Below, piece by piece: positions 26,779 to 35,806 of a stretch of 64,000 bases of DNA. Source of the stretch: Chitinophagaceae bacterium (GTDB lineage: Bacteria; Bacteroidota; Bacteroidia; Chitinophagales; Chitinophagaceae). The stretch is from contig JADLCD010000110.1 in the NCBI GenBank assembly GCA_020847395.1, positions 1 to 64,000 on the forward strand, written 5' to 3'. Position 1 is the first letter of the stretch; each line of letters opens with the position of its first letter. The translations under genes and the position numbers were made by a program. The notes beneath the pieces were generated by a model. It was given only the letters and a program-made list of their open reading frames with translations. It did no database searches and had not been told where the DNA came from.

Positions 26779-27663
26779 TTATTCGCATGTGTACTCATAT
26801 GTTGTTAATAGATCAGGATAACGCTCAGGGGCGATAGACTGTAGATATCCTTTCATATCACTGTTGTCATCAAATCTTTTGATTATCCAACTTGCCCCTG
26901 CATTGCCGGTAGCGGTATTAAACGTGCTGAGCTTGTATTCCTGCACAGACCTGGCATATCCGAAAAGCAATTTTTCAACCTGTGAAGGTTCCCCTTTAAA
27001 TGCGAAGTCGTTGCCAGAAGTTGAGTATGTGTATTCGACTGAAGAAGAGAGTGTATTATCTTCTTTAAAAGTTTCTTCTTTTATAAGAAGTCCTGTGCTG
27101 TTATAACTATAGATAAAGTATCCGTCAGGTTGGTGTTGAATATTATAATATTGCTTTTTTTTGAGTTTATAGCTTGTGTTGTATAAGTAAATTTCAGATG
27201 CCAGCTTTGTAAAATCAGATGGAGCGAAATTGTTATCGGCTCTGCATTGACCGTTTGTACAGATAAAAATTTCAACGCTGTCTAAAAATAAATTGTTTGA
27301 TTGGTTGATATGGTATTTATAATACCCGTTTATGTAATCATTGTTGCCATCCCAAATATGATACTCCTGGAAGATATATTTATTACCTGATTCCTCTTTA
27401 TTATAATACCTGTAATACTCCTGTTCTTTGCCCGCTGCGCTGAAATAGCGATCTGTTTCTATAGCATATTGTTTATCCTTGTTAAGCAGTATGTGCCTGA
27501 TGGTTGTACCATTTGAATTTTTAACTGATGAAAGGTGGCATTTTTGTGATGGCAGCGGGATTAACAGATCATCTTCATCTCTGTTATGAGGTGAAGAATC
27601 ATTTTTTTTACAGGAAAAAATAAATGAAGCGATTGCTAATAGTACAAATAACCCTGTTTTCAT
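26779..27663 (-). CDS. Secreted lipoprotein, function unknown
   Basis: This 294-residue protein starts at 27663 (MKTGLFVLLAIASFIFSC), giving a short signal peptide with lipobox IFSC at Cys 18 and KKNDSS after it. A longer frame upstream adds 45 residues with no conserved feature. The mature protein is rich in Tyr, Asn and Lys and contains repeated YYxYY/YKYH-type strands, as in YD-repeat-like or DKNYY-like surface proteins, but no family can be named safely. It precedes the Kelch and TIG lipoprotein genes with gaps of 10 and 22 bases, so all three are likely made together and may form a surface complex. Confidence 0.72.
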   Translation of the reverse strand: MKTGLFVLLAIASFIFSCKKNDSSPHNRDEDDLLIPLPSQKCHLSSVKNSNGTTIRHILLNKDKQYAIETDRYFSAAGKEQEYYRYYNKEESGNKYIFQEYHIWDGNNDYINGYYKYHINQSNNLFLDSVEIFICTNGQCRADNNFAPSDFTKLASEIYLYNTSYKLKKKQYYNIQHQPDGYFIYSYNSTGLLIKEETFKEDNTLSSSVEYTYSTSGNDFAFKGEPSQVEKLLFGYARSVQEYKLSTFNTATGNAGASWIIKRFDDNSDMKGYLQSIAPERYPDLLTTYEYTCE

Positions 27664-27783
27664 TTTTATGTATTTCAACACTACATAAATAATGAAGATT
27701 ATTGCCAGGGTATAGAAGAAATGAGAAAACGGTAGTAAATAATGAGAGAGCGGGATAAGGTGCAGGGCATAAGGTTTATAACG

Positions 27784-27811
27784 GTAGAGACAAGGCATGC
27801 CTTGTCTCTAC
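27784..27811. repeat. 28-bp perfect palindrome, second copy
   Basis: GTAGAGACAAGGCA (27784-27797) is followed by its exact reverse complement (27798-27811). It is identical over all 28 bases to the element at 9009-9036, but the tandem 20-base units are absent. The adjacent stretch 27841-27867 (TGCCTTATACCCTACACCC and on) resembles the pyrimidine-rich arm at 51262-51287, so this gap holds two types of dispersed repeat. Confidence 0.9.
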
Positions 27812-27872
27812 ATTGGCAACTGTGTAAGGCGTAGTATGTCTGCCTTATACCCTACACCCAACACCTTCTACC

Positions 27873-28856
27873 TTATACTTTCCCTACCAATTGCTTAATA
27901 ACCTCCGGAAAGTGTTTGTGTTCCAGTACCTGTACTTTTTTTGCCAGTGTTTCAGGGGTTTCACCTGGTTCTATGTTGCAATATGCCTGGAAGATGTGCG
28001 CACCGTGGTCAAACAATTCATCCACGAAGTGTATGGTTATGCCGCTTTGCTTTTCGCCCGCGGTTATTACTGCCTCATGTACAAAGTGCCCATACATCCC
28101 TTTGCCGCCATACTTGGGCAGGAGGGCGGGATGTATATTAATGATTTTACCGGGGAAGGCCTGTATTAATGATACCGGCACTTTCCATAAAAACCCGGCA
28201 AGAATGATCCATTCAACATTATGTTTCTTCAGTTCTTCCACGTACCCGTCTCCGTTAAAGAATTTTTCTTTTTCAATTACGAGCGATGCTATTTTTTCTC
28301 TTTCGGCTATCTGCAATACGCCGGCAGTAGGTTTGTTGCTTACAATAAGCGCAATGGCTACCAATGGGTCATTCCTGAAAAAGTCAATGATTTTCTGTGC
28401 ATTAGAGCCGGTTCCCGAAGCAAAAACAGCAAGGCGGGCAGGGGTGGATTTGAGATTTGAGATTTGGGATTTGGGATTTGAGATTTGGGATTTGAAATTG
28501 TCTGCACCCGATTGCTGATTGCTATTAGCTGATAGCTGATAGCTGACAGCTGATAGCTCACTCTCCCCCACCTTTATCCCCATCCGCTTCAGTATTTTCT
28601 TTTCATATTTCCAGAAAAACGGGAACTGGCCAAAAATGAAGGCCACACTTAATAATATTACCTGGTACCCTATTACCAGCATTGCGAGGCGAAGTAACAA
28701 TCTCCATAGCCAGAATGTTTCAGTGGTAAAGCCTACCCAGTCAGTAATTACCTTGGTAAGCCAGGCGGTTGCGGTGCCGGTAATGGCAAACACACATAAT
28801 ATTATAAAGAACTGCCTGCCGCTTACCTTCCATTTTTGTTGTAGCTTTTTGAGCAT
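27873..28856 (-). CDS. purN: Fusion of a DUF6787-like membrane domain and phosphoribosylglycinamide formyltransferase
   Basis: This 327-residue protein joins two units that are normally separate. Residues 1-97 form a small membrane protein with two helices (VSGRQFFIILCVFAITGTATAWL; LAMLVIGYQVILLSVAFIFG), ending FFWKYEKKILKRMGIK, as in DUF6787 proteins. Residues about 138-327 form PurN, which transfers a formyl group to GAR in purine synthesis (RLAVFASGTGSNAQ, IINIHPALLPKYGGKGMYG with catalytic Asn/His, VDELFDHGAHI with Asp). Residues about 98-137 are a Ser/Asn/Gln linker encoded by intergenic-type repeats. The linker has no ATG, GTG or TTG codon, so PurN has no conventional start of its own. 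The start at 28856 (MLKKLQQKWK) precedes the conserved domain. Confidence 0.88.
   Translation of the reverse strand: MLKKLQQKWKVSGRQFFIILCVFAITGTATAWLTKVITDWVGFTTETFWLWRLLLRLAMLVIGYQVILLSVAFIFGQFPFFWKYEKKILKRMGIKVGESELSAVSYQLSANSNQQSGADNFKSQISNPKSQISNLKSTPARLAVFASGTGSNAQKIIDFFRNDPLVAIALIVSNKPTAGVLQIAEREKIASLVIEKEKFFNGDGYVEELKKHNVEWIILAGFLWKVPVSLIQAFPGKIINIHPALLPKYGGKGMYGHFVHEAVITAGEKQSGITIHFVDELFDHGAHIFQAYCNIEPGETPETLAKKVQVLEHKHFPEVIKQLVGKV
28443..28565. repeat. Simple repeats encoding the linker of the PurN fusion
   Basis: Forward-strand text shows repeated GATTTGGGATTTGAGATTTG units (28447-28500), then repeated AGCTGATAGCTGATAGCTGA units (about 28525-28557). The same kinds of units are usually found between genes in this group. 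Here they are read in frame without a stop, giving SAVSYQLSANSN and KSQISNPKSQISNLKS. Confidence 0.85.
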
Positions 28857-29039
28857 TGTGGCTGCAAATTGCGCAAAAAGCACGAAAGTTTTGCATTTTA
28901 AAAAATGACGATATAATGACGGAAATGCCTTACAAAAACATGACAAAAAAAAAGTTATGATGTCATAATCGGCTGAAATGCAGGCCAGGCCTGTAAAAAT
29001 TTTTTTCTAAAATGTTAATATTTTATGGGCGTACTGACC

Positions 29040-29047
29040 TATTTTTG
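29040..29047 (+). promoter_or_regulatory. Candidate -7 box for the respiratory operon
   Basis: TATTTTTG matches TAnnTTTG and lies 45 bases before the actA start. The only TTA upstream (29015-29017) is 22 bases away, slightly beyond the ideal spacing. It is the best promoter candidate in the 236-base gap upstream of actA. Confidence 0.45.
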
Positions 29048-29092
29048 CAGCCAAACGGATACGTCCACATCATACAAACTCCTTAGGATATA

Positions 29093-30343
29093 ATGAGCTA
29101 CCAATTACAAACTGTAAAAAGGCTTTTTTCGAGATCTTCGTTTGTGTTTTTGTTTAGTCTCCTTGTTCTTTCAACAAATGCACAGGATGGGAAGACGATT
29201 TTTAACCAGAAATGTGCTACTTGTCATAGCCTTACAAAGGATATAACCGGCCCTGCGCTTGCTGGTTTTGAAGACCGTGGGCCCTGGAGTGACAGAAAAA
29301 AACTATATGCATGGATCCATAATCCTGCAGGGTTTATGGCCAGTGATTCGTATACGCAGGGCTTAAAAGATAAATTTCACGGAGTGGTAATGACAGGTTT
29401 CCCGGACCTGACTGAAGCTCAGATTGATGCCATTGTTACTTATATTAATGCACCTCCGCCTGCAACTACAACCCCTCCTCCCGGTGGTGGCGCTGTTAAA
29501 GAACCGGAAAGCGATAATACCTTATTATTTGGTGTACTCACCCTTATACTTGCCGTAGTAGCGCTTACTCTTTTACAGGTTAACAGCAACCTTCGCAAAA
29601 TGTCTGACGATAAGGAAGGCATTCCTGCACACGAGCCTGTTCCTTTCTGGAGAAACAAGGTATACATAGCAACGGGTATCATAGTGTTGTTCCTGGTTGG
29701 TGGTTATTATCTCACCCAGGGCGCAATTGGCTTAGGTCGTCAGCAAAATTATGAGCCCGAGCAACCTATATACTACTCTCATAAAGTACATGCAGGTATA
29801 AATCAAATCAACTGTTTATATTGCCATACAGGCGCGCAGGAAGGTAAACAAGCGTTGATTCCTTCTGTAAACGTGTGTATGAACTGCCATATGGCAATTA
29901 ATACTTACGAAAAAGGACCTAAACTTGTTAAAGCTGATGGTACTGAAGTAAACGGTACTGCTGAAATTAAGAAACTCTACAGCTATGCAGGTTGGGATGA
30001 AACCAAAAGCCAATATACAGGAAAAGGTAAACCCATCGAATGGGTTCGTATACATAACCTTCCCGACCACGTTTATTTCAACCACTCTCAGCACGTGGTA
30101 GTTGGTCAGCAACAGTGCCAGACATGTCACGGTAATATTACCGAAATGGACGAAGTAAAACAGTTTGCTGATTTAAGCATGGGTTGGTGTATCAATTGCC
30201 ACCGCACAACAAAAGTTCAGTTTAAGGATAATAAATTCTACAGTATATACGAGAAATTTCATGAGGATATCAGGAATAAGAAAATTGACAGTGTAACTGT
30301 AGAAATGATCGGAGGACTGGAATGTCAGAAATGCCACTATTAA
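29093..30343 (+). CDS. actA: Alternative Complex III multiheme cytochrome c subunit ActA
   Basis: This 416-residue subunit carries electrons from ActB to ActE or the oxidase. A signal peptide (to about residue 30, TNAQ) is followed by a monoheme cytochrome domain (CATCH near 42, distal Met in VVMTGF), a Pro-rich linker, two membrane helices (about 143-160 and 185-203) and a periplasmic multiheme domain with CLYCH, CMNCH, CQTCH, CINCH and CQKCH. That is six CxxCH sites. The characterised Rhodothermus ActA has five, so the N-terminal monoheme module is an addition. It begins a twelve-gene co-directional cluster with the terminal oxidase. Confidence 0.95.
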   Translation: MSYQLQTVKRLFSRSSFVFLFSLLVLSTNAQDGKTIFNQKCATCHSLTKDITGPALAGFEDRGPWSDRKKLYAWIHNPAGFMASDSYTQGLKDKFHGVVMTGFPDLTEAQIDAIVTYINAPPPATTTPPPGGGAVKEPESDNTLLFGVLTLILAVVALTLLQVNSNLRKMSDDKEGIPAHEPVPFWRNKVYIATGIIVLFLVGGYYLTQGAIGLGRQQNYEPEQPIYYSHKVHAGINQINCLYCHTGAQEGKQALIPSVNVCMNCHMAINTYEKGPKLVKADGTEVNGTAEIKKLYSYAGWDETKSQYTGKGKPIEWVRIHNLPDHVYFNHSQHVVVGQQQCQTCHGNITEMDEVKQFADLSMGWCINCHRTTKVQFKDNKFYSIYEKFHEDIRNKKIDSVTVEMIGGLECQKCHY

Positions 30344-30420
30344 AAATGGCAGATTGAAAGGCTGTATGCGTTTTCATTCCGCTTAAAAACAGCGGAATAA
30401 ATTCTCAAATTACTTTATAA

Positions 30421-33400
30421 ATGGAGCAAAAAAAGTACTGGCAAAACCTGGGCGAACTAAACAACACGGAAGCATACCAAAAGTTGGTAAAAGACGAGTT
30501 TCAGGAAGATCTGCCCGTTTTTGATAACGCTAAGGGATTGTTGGATTCCAAAACGCCCCGCAGAGACTTTCTTAAATATGTGGGTTTCAGCACAGCGGCT
30601 GCAGCAGTGGCGGCAGGTTGCGAAATGCCGGTTAGAAAAAGTATCCCCTATCTCAACAAACCCGAAAATCTTACCCCGGGTGTAGCGCAATATTATGCTA
30701 CTACTTATATTTCTGAAGGTGATGTGGTTCCTGTGGTTGCTAAAGTAAGAGATGGCCGCCCTATAAAACTGGAAGGTAACCCACTTTCAATTTTGAACAA
30801 TAAAGGAGAAGGTACTTCAGCACGTGTTCAGGCTTCTGTACTTGATTTATATGATATGGCACGCCTTCGCTGGCCTGCTGAAGTGGTGAATAAAGAATTA
30901 AAAGAATTACAGTTTTCTCCGGCTCTCGATAAAAAAATTATGGATGGTATAAGCGGAACAGTAGTACTGCTTACTTCAACCATCAATTCTCCTACCACAA
31001 AACAGGTTATCAGCGAATTTTTAGCAAAATATCCTGGTGGTCGCCACGTACAATACGATGCTGTTTCTTACAGCGGTATGTTGCTGGCAAATGAAGCTAC
31101 TTACGGAAAAAGAGCTTTACCAGCTTACCAGTTTGATAAAGCAAAAGTTATTGTGAGCTTAGATGCTGATTTTCTTGGTACCTGGTTAAGCAGCGAAGAG
31201 TTTTCAAGCCAGTATGCTGCCGGTCGCAGAATAAACCAGAAGAATCCTGAAATGAGCAAGCACATTCAGTTTGAAGGCGTGCTCAGTTTAACAGGTGCCA
31301 ACGCGGATGACCGTTTTCTTGTTCGTCCTTCTGAAATTGGCGCAGTGGCATTAAACCTGCTGGCTAAATTAGGCGGTGGTGTAAGCGCCCCGGCTATTGC
31401 AGACGAAAAAGTGAAGAAAGGCATTGATATCACTGCTTCATTGCTTTCTTCCAACAAAGGTGCAGCGTTGGTGGTTTGCGGAAACAATGACCCGAATATA
31501 CAAATTGTTGTAAATGCAATAAATGAATTAGTGGGCGCTAACGGAACAACTATTAACTGGGCAACTCCTGTATTAACACGCCAGGGTATTGACAGTGAAA
31601 TGGATCAGTTGGTAAAAGATATGAATGCTGGAAGCATCGGTACATTACTGGTATACGAAGCTAATCCTGCTTACAACTATCACAATGCAGAAGGGTTTAA
31701 AACCGGCTTGCAAAAAGTGAAATTATCCGTTTCTTTTAACGACAGGGCTGATGAAACATCTACCCTATGTAAATACATCATTCCTAATCCTCATTTCCTT
31801 GAAAGCTGGGGAGATGCTGAAGCACGCACAGGTTATTTCAGCCTGTTGCAGCCTACTATCGAGCATATATTTCAGACAAGACCATTCCAGGCTTCATTAT
31901 TAAAATGGAGCGGTAATGATGCTGATTACGATGATTATTTCAAAAAATATTGGATAGGTAAACTCGGCAGCCAGTATGCTTTTGATAAAGCACTGCAGGA
32001 TGGCGTGGTAGAGCCGGAAACCGTTGCTGTAGCAGGCGCCACATTTAATAATGCCGGTGTAGCTGATGCAGCTTCAAAAGTAGCTGCCATAAAAGGCGGT
32101 GCAAATACTGAATTGGTATTGTACCAGAAAGTTTCTCTGGGTTCAGGGCAAAATGCAAACAACCCCTGGTTGCAGGAAATGCCTGATCCCATCAGCCGTG
32201 CTACATGGGATAACTATGTAATGATATCTTATACCATGGCTAAGGAACTTGGCATTGCACTGGATGATCATTACGAAGTAGAGGTTAAAAAACCGCTTAT
32301 TGAATTTACCATCAACGGTAAACCTGTAAAGCTTCCGATACTTGCTATTGCCGGCATGCATCCTAAGGTTATTGCTTTGGCTGTGGGTTATGGAAGAGAA
32401 GACGGTGTTGGTAAAGCAGGCGCAAAAGTGGGCTACAATGCTTACCCGTTGGTTGATGGTAAAGGAGCAACACGCCAATATTATTTAACAGATGTAAGCG
32501 GTTACAAAAAAACAGGAGATACTTACAATATAGCATATACGCAAACACACAACCAGTACGAAGGTCGTGTGGAAGTGGTGAAAGAATATACATTGGCAGA
32601 TTTCAGGAAAAATCCTGAAGCGGTGCTTGATTACCGCGAAGAGCTGGCTGAAGATTTTGCGAAAAAGACACATGATTACCGCAATGAAGCAACGCTATAC
32701 CCGGTGTATGAATCTCCCGGCGCACATTGGGGAATGAGTATAGATCTTAATTCCTGTACAGGTTGTGGTGCATGTACTATTGCATGTACTGCTGAAAATA
32801 ACGTGTCTGTTGTAGGTAAGAGCGAAGTATTGCGTTCTCATGAAATGCACTGGCTTCGTATTGACCGTTACTTTGCAACATACAGGGATAATTCAGAAGG
32901 TGATAACCTGAATGTGGTGTTTATGCCGATGCTTTGTCAGCATTGTGATAACGCGCCTTGCGAAAATGTATGCCCGGTATCTGCAACCAACCATAGCACA
33001 GAAGGTTTGAACCAGATGGCATATAACCGTTGTATTGGTACGCGTTATTGCGCTAACAACTGTCCTTTCAAAGTACGTCGGTTTAACTGGGCAGATTATA
33101 CAGGCGCAGACAGCTTCCCCGACAACCAGGAGTTTGGTATTGTAGGTGGGCTTGATCCTGCGGTATTGCAGATGAATGATGACCTTTCAAGAATGGTATT
33201 GAATCCTGATGTAACAGTTCGTTCACGCGGTGTAATTGAAAAATGTTCATTCTGTGTTCAGCGTTTACAGGATGCAAAATTGAAAGCAAAAAAATCGCAG
33301 GATGCTTCATTAATAAGAGATGTGAAAACAGCTTGTATGCAGGCTTGTTCAACAGGCGCCATCGTATTTGGCAATGTGAACGATAAAGAAAGCCAGGTAT

Positions 33401-33579
33401 ATAAACTGCGTAACCAGGAGCAAAATCAGCGTACTTACTATGCACTGGAGCAGATACATGTATTGCCTAATATTAGCTATCTCGCTAAAATCAGGAATAC
33501 TGACAGACTGGTTGGGGTAAAAGAAGAAATGCATGAAGGTGCAGAGAAAAAGGAAGCGGCTCACGAGGCAGCACATTAA
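30421..33579 (+). CDS. actB: Alternative Complex III iron-sulfur subunit ActB
   Basis: This 1052-residue protein resembles molybdopterin oxidoreductases fused to a ferredoxin subunit. In Alternative Complex III it carries Fe-S clusters but no molybdenum. A twin-arginine signal (RRDFLKYVGFS near residue 57) ends in a lipobox-like AAGC, so it is exported folded and probably lipid-anchored. The central part is the molybdopterin-like fold. The C-terminal third holds ferredoxin clusters: CTGCGACTIAC near 780, CQHCDNAPCENVC, CIGTRYCANNC and CSFCVQ...CMQAC. The tail is Glu/His-rich. It lies 77 bases after actA and precedes the quinol-binding actC. Confidence 0.96.
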   Translation: MEQKKYWQNLGELNNTEAYQKLVKDEFQEDLPVFDNAKGLLDSKTPRRDFLKYVGFSTAAAAVAAGCEMPVRKSIPYLNKPENLTPGVAQYYATTYISEGDVVPVVAKVRDGRPIKLEGNPLSILNNKGEGTSARVQASVLDLYDMARLRWPAEVVNKELKELQFSPALDKKIMDGISGTVVLLTSTINSPTTKQVISEFLAKYPGGRHVQYDAVSYSGMLLANEATYGKRALPAYQFDKAKVIVSLDADFLGTWLSSEEFSSQYAAGRRINQKNPEMSKHIQFEGVLSLTGANADDRFLVRPSEIGAVALNLLAKLGGGVSAPAIADEKVKKGIDITASLLSSNKGAALVVCGNNDPNIQIVVNAINELVGANGTTINWATPVLTRQGIDSEMDQLVKDMNAGSIGTLLVYEANPAYNYHNAEGFKTGLQKVKLSVSFNDRADETSTLCKYIIPNPHFLESWGDAEARTGYFSLLQPTIEHIFQTRPFQASLLKWSGNDADYDDYFKKYWIGKLGSQYAFDKALQDGVVEPETVAVAGATFNNAGVADAASKVAAIKGGANTELVLYQKVSLGSGQNANNPWLQEMPDPISRATWDNYVMISYTMAKELGIALDDHYEVEVKKPLIEFTINGKPVKLPILAIAGMHPKVIALAVGYGREDGVGKAGAKVGYNAYPLVDGKGATRQYYLTDVSGYKKTGDTYNIAYTQTHNQYEGRVEVVKEYTLADFRKNPEAVLDYREELAEDFAKKTHDYRNEATLYPVYESPGAHWGMSIDLNSCTGCGACTIACTAENNVSVVGKSEVLRSHEMHWLRIDRYFATYRDNSEGDNLNVVFMPMLCQHCDNAPCENVCPVSATNHSTEGLNQMAYNRCIGTRYCANNCPFKVRRFNWADYTGADSFPDNQEFGIVGGLDPAVLQMNDDLSRMVLNPDVTVRSRGVIEKCSFCVQRLQDAKLKAKKSQDASLIRDVKTACMQACSTGAIVFGNVNDKESQVYKLRNQEQNQRTYYALEQIHVLPNISYLAKIRNTDRLVGVKEEMHEGAEKKEAAHEAAH

Positions 33580-33658
33580 AAAGAAGAGTAAAAAATAAAG
33601 GCCAGAATTATCAACCATAATATGCATCCGAAAGGACTGCAAGAAAATTAAGTAGTCA

Positions 33659-35101
33659 ATGAGTTTGATCAAATACGAATCTTTCGTCAGGGAACCACTG
33701 GTAGATAGAGATAAAAACTACAATCAGGTAACGGAAGATATTGTGTATACTATCGAAGCCAAACCTACCCGCTTATGGTATATTGGTTTTTATATTTCGG
33801 TAGCGCTTTTGTTATTTGGTGTTTATTCTTTGTACAGGGATGTTGCCTACGGTATTGGTCAGTGGAACCTCGGTAAAACTCTTGGATGGGGTTGGGATAT
33901 CACCAACTTTGTGTGGTGGGTTGGTATTGGTCATGCCGGCACACTTATTTCTGCTATCTTATTATTATTCCGCCAGGGTTGGAGAACCGGTGTAAACCGC
34001 GCCGCAGAAGCAATGACGATCTTCGCAGTAATTTGTGCGGGTCAGTTCCCTATCTGGCATATGGGTAGGGTTTGGATGGCAATGTTTGTAATGCCTTATC
34101 CCAACACCCGCGGTCCTTTATGGCCAAACTTTAACTCTCCTTTGTTGTGGGACGTGTTCGCTATCTCAACATATTTCACCGTATCATTGTTATTCTGGTA
34201 TTCAGGCTTATTACCCGATCTTGCCACTGTTCGCGACCGCGCTAAAACAAAGTTCCGCAAATTAATGTACGGTATTGCTTCCTTTGGTTGGAGCGGTTCA
34301 ACCAAACACTGGCAAAGGCACGAAAGTCTTTCACTGGTACTTGCCGGTTTAAGTACGCCGCTGGTATTATCGGTACACACAATAGTATCTTTTGACTTCG
34401 CTACTTCGGTGGTACCCGGATGGCATACTACCATCTTCCCGCCCTACTTTGTTGCGGGTGCGGTATTCTCGGGGTTCGCGATGGTGCAAACACTGATGAT
34501 CATTACCCGTCGTGTAATGAACCTGCAGGATTATATCACACTTGGTCATATTGAAGCGATGAACAAGGTAATTGTGTTGACGGGTTCAATTGTGGGTTGT
34601 GCATATCTTACAGAGTTATTCATAGCATGGTATGGTGCAAACACATATGAGTACGATATCTTCTTTAAATACCGTATTGCAGGTGCATATGGCTGGAGCT
34701 ACTGGCTGATGATGACCTGTAACGTAATTTCTCCGCAGTTGTTCTGGTTCAAAAAATTAAGAAGGAATATTGGTTTCACATTCTTTATGAGTATAGTGGT
34801 AAACGTGGGTATGTGGTTTGAGCGCTTTGTAATCATTGTATCATCACTGTATCGCGATTATCTGCCGTCTTCATGGTCATTGTACTATCGCCCCACAATA
34901 TTCGAGGTAGGCTTTTACCTGGGAACATTTGGTTTATTCTTTACCTGCTATTTTCTTTTCTCTAAATATTTCCCTGTTATCGCAATAGCAGAGATCAAGA
35001 GTATATTGAAGACTTCGGGTGAAAGTTATAAAGAAAAAATGGCTGATCTCGAAAACATGAGTGTGGAAGAGTTTTATGCCAAAACACACGACCATCATTA
35101 A
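33659..35101 (+). CDS. actC: Alternative Complex III membrane subunit ActC (NrfD/PsrC type)
   Basis: This 480-residue integral membrane protein has about ten hydrophobic helices and is the quinol-oxidising NrfD-like subunit. Segments such as WVGIGHAGTLISAILLLFRQGWRTGVNRAAEAMTIFAV carry the His and Arg residues typical of the family, and WWGIG/FRQGWR-like motifs mark the quinone region. The C-terminus is short and charged (FYAKTHDHH). It sits between actB and actD in the canonical Act order. Confidence 0.96.
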   Translation: MSLIKYESFVREPLVDRDKNYNQVTEDIVYTIEAKPTRLWYIGFYISVALLLFGVYSLYRDVAYGIGQWNLGKTLGWGWDITNFVWWVGIGHAGTLISAILLLFRQGWRTGVNRAAEAMTIFAVICAGQFPIWHMGRVWMAMFVMPYPNTRGPLWPNFNSPLLWDVFAISTYFTVSLLFWYSGLLPDLATVRDRAKTKFRKLMYGIASFGWSGSTKHWQRHESLSLVLAGLSTPLVLSVHTIVSFDFATSVVPGWHTTIFPPYFVAGAVFSGFAMVQTLMIITRRVMNLQDYITLGHIEAMNKVIVLTGSIVGCAYLTELFIAWYGANTYEYDIFFKYRIAGAYGWSYWLMMTCNVISPQLFWFKKLRRNIGFTFFMSIVVNVGMWFERFVIIVSSLYRDYLPSSWSLYYRPTIFEVGFYLGTFGLFFTCYFLFSKYFPVIAIAEIKSILKTSGESYKEKMADLENMSVEEFYAKTHDHH

Positions 35102-35161
35102 CGATGTTTGTGTAAGGAGAAGAGAGGATGATTGTGAAAAATAACAATATTGAATTAACTC

Positions 35162-35187
35162 ACCTTAAAAACAAAAAGGTTTAAGGT
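35162..35187 (+). promoter_or_regulatory. Hairpin just before the actD start
   Basis: ACCTTAAA (35162-35169) pairs with TTTAAGGT (35180-35187), and the right arm ends one base before the ATG at 35189. If it forms in the mRNA it would cover the ribosome-binding region and could tune ActD output relative to ActC. Confidence 0.5.
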
Positions 35188-35188
35188 T

Positions 35189-35782
35189 ATGGATATAAGA
35201 AAATTTGTAGTAGGTAGTTTTGATGATGAAGCGGTATTGTTTCCGGCTGTGAAAAAAGTACGTAAGGCAGGATACAAAATTCACGATGTGTATACGCCAT
35301 TCCCGGTGCACGGTTTGGATGGTGCATTGGGTTTGAGAGATACAAGCCTGCATACTGCCGGCTTTATATATGGGCTTACCGGTTTAACAACTGCCCTGGG
35401 CTTTATCAGTTGGATACTTACCCGCGACTGGATACAGAATTATGGTGGTAAACCACATTTTTCGCTGCCTGCATGGATACCCATTATGTTTGAGCTTACG
35501 GTATTATTTTCTGCGGTAGGTATGGTACTTACTTTTTGCTACCTGTGCCAGATGGCGCCATTTGTAAAAAAACATATTTTTCACCCCAGGGCTACAGACG
35601 ATCTTTTTGTGATGGTAATTGAATGCACTTCTAAAACAAACGTAAAGGAAACAGAAGATTTTCTGGCTGCTGCCGGGGCAAAAGAGATAAATGTACAGAT
35701 AGCGGAAGCCGGTTGGTGGCTTGGGCGTTACGACCAGGATAGTAAATTATTCGACAATAAATCTGAAACGGTTACGGCTTAA
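35189..35782 (+). CDS. actD: Alternative Complex III subunit ActD (DUF3341)
   Basis: This 197-residue protein has a cytosolic N-terminal ferredoxin-like part (GSFDDEAVLFPAVKKVRKAGYKIHDVYTPFPVHGLD), two membrane helices (about 62-80 and 98-118), and a C-terminal segment (CTSKTNVKETEDFLAAAGAKE). The DVYTPFPVHGLD motif is typical of DUF3341/ActD. It is a structural subunit that caps the membrane part of the complex. It is in the usual place between actC and actE, preceded by a hairpin near its start. Confidence 0.95.
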   Translation: MDIRKFVVGSFDDEAVLFPAVKKVRKAGYKIHDVYTPFPVHGLDGALGLRDTSLHTAGFIYGLTGLTTALGFISWILTRDWIQNYGGKPHFSLPAWIPIMFELTVLFSAVGMVLTFCYLCQMAPFVKKHIFHPRATDDLFVMVIECTSKTNVKETEDFLAAAGAKEINVQIAEAGWWLGRYDQDSKLFDNKSETVTA

Positions 35783-35806
35783 TTAGAAAGACAAACTTAT
35801 TAAGGG

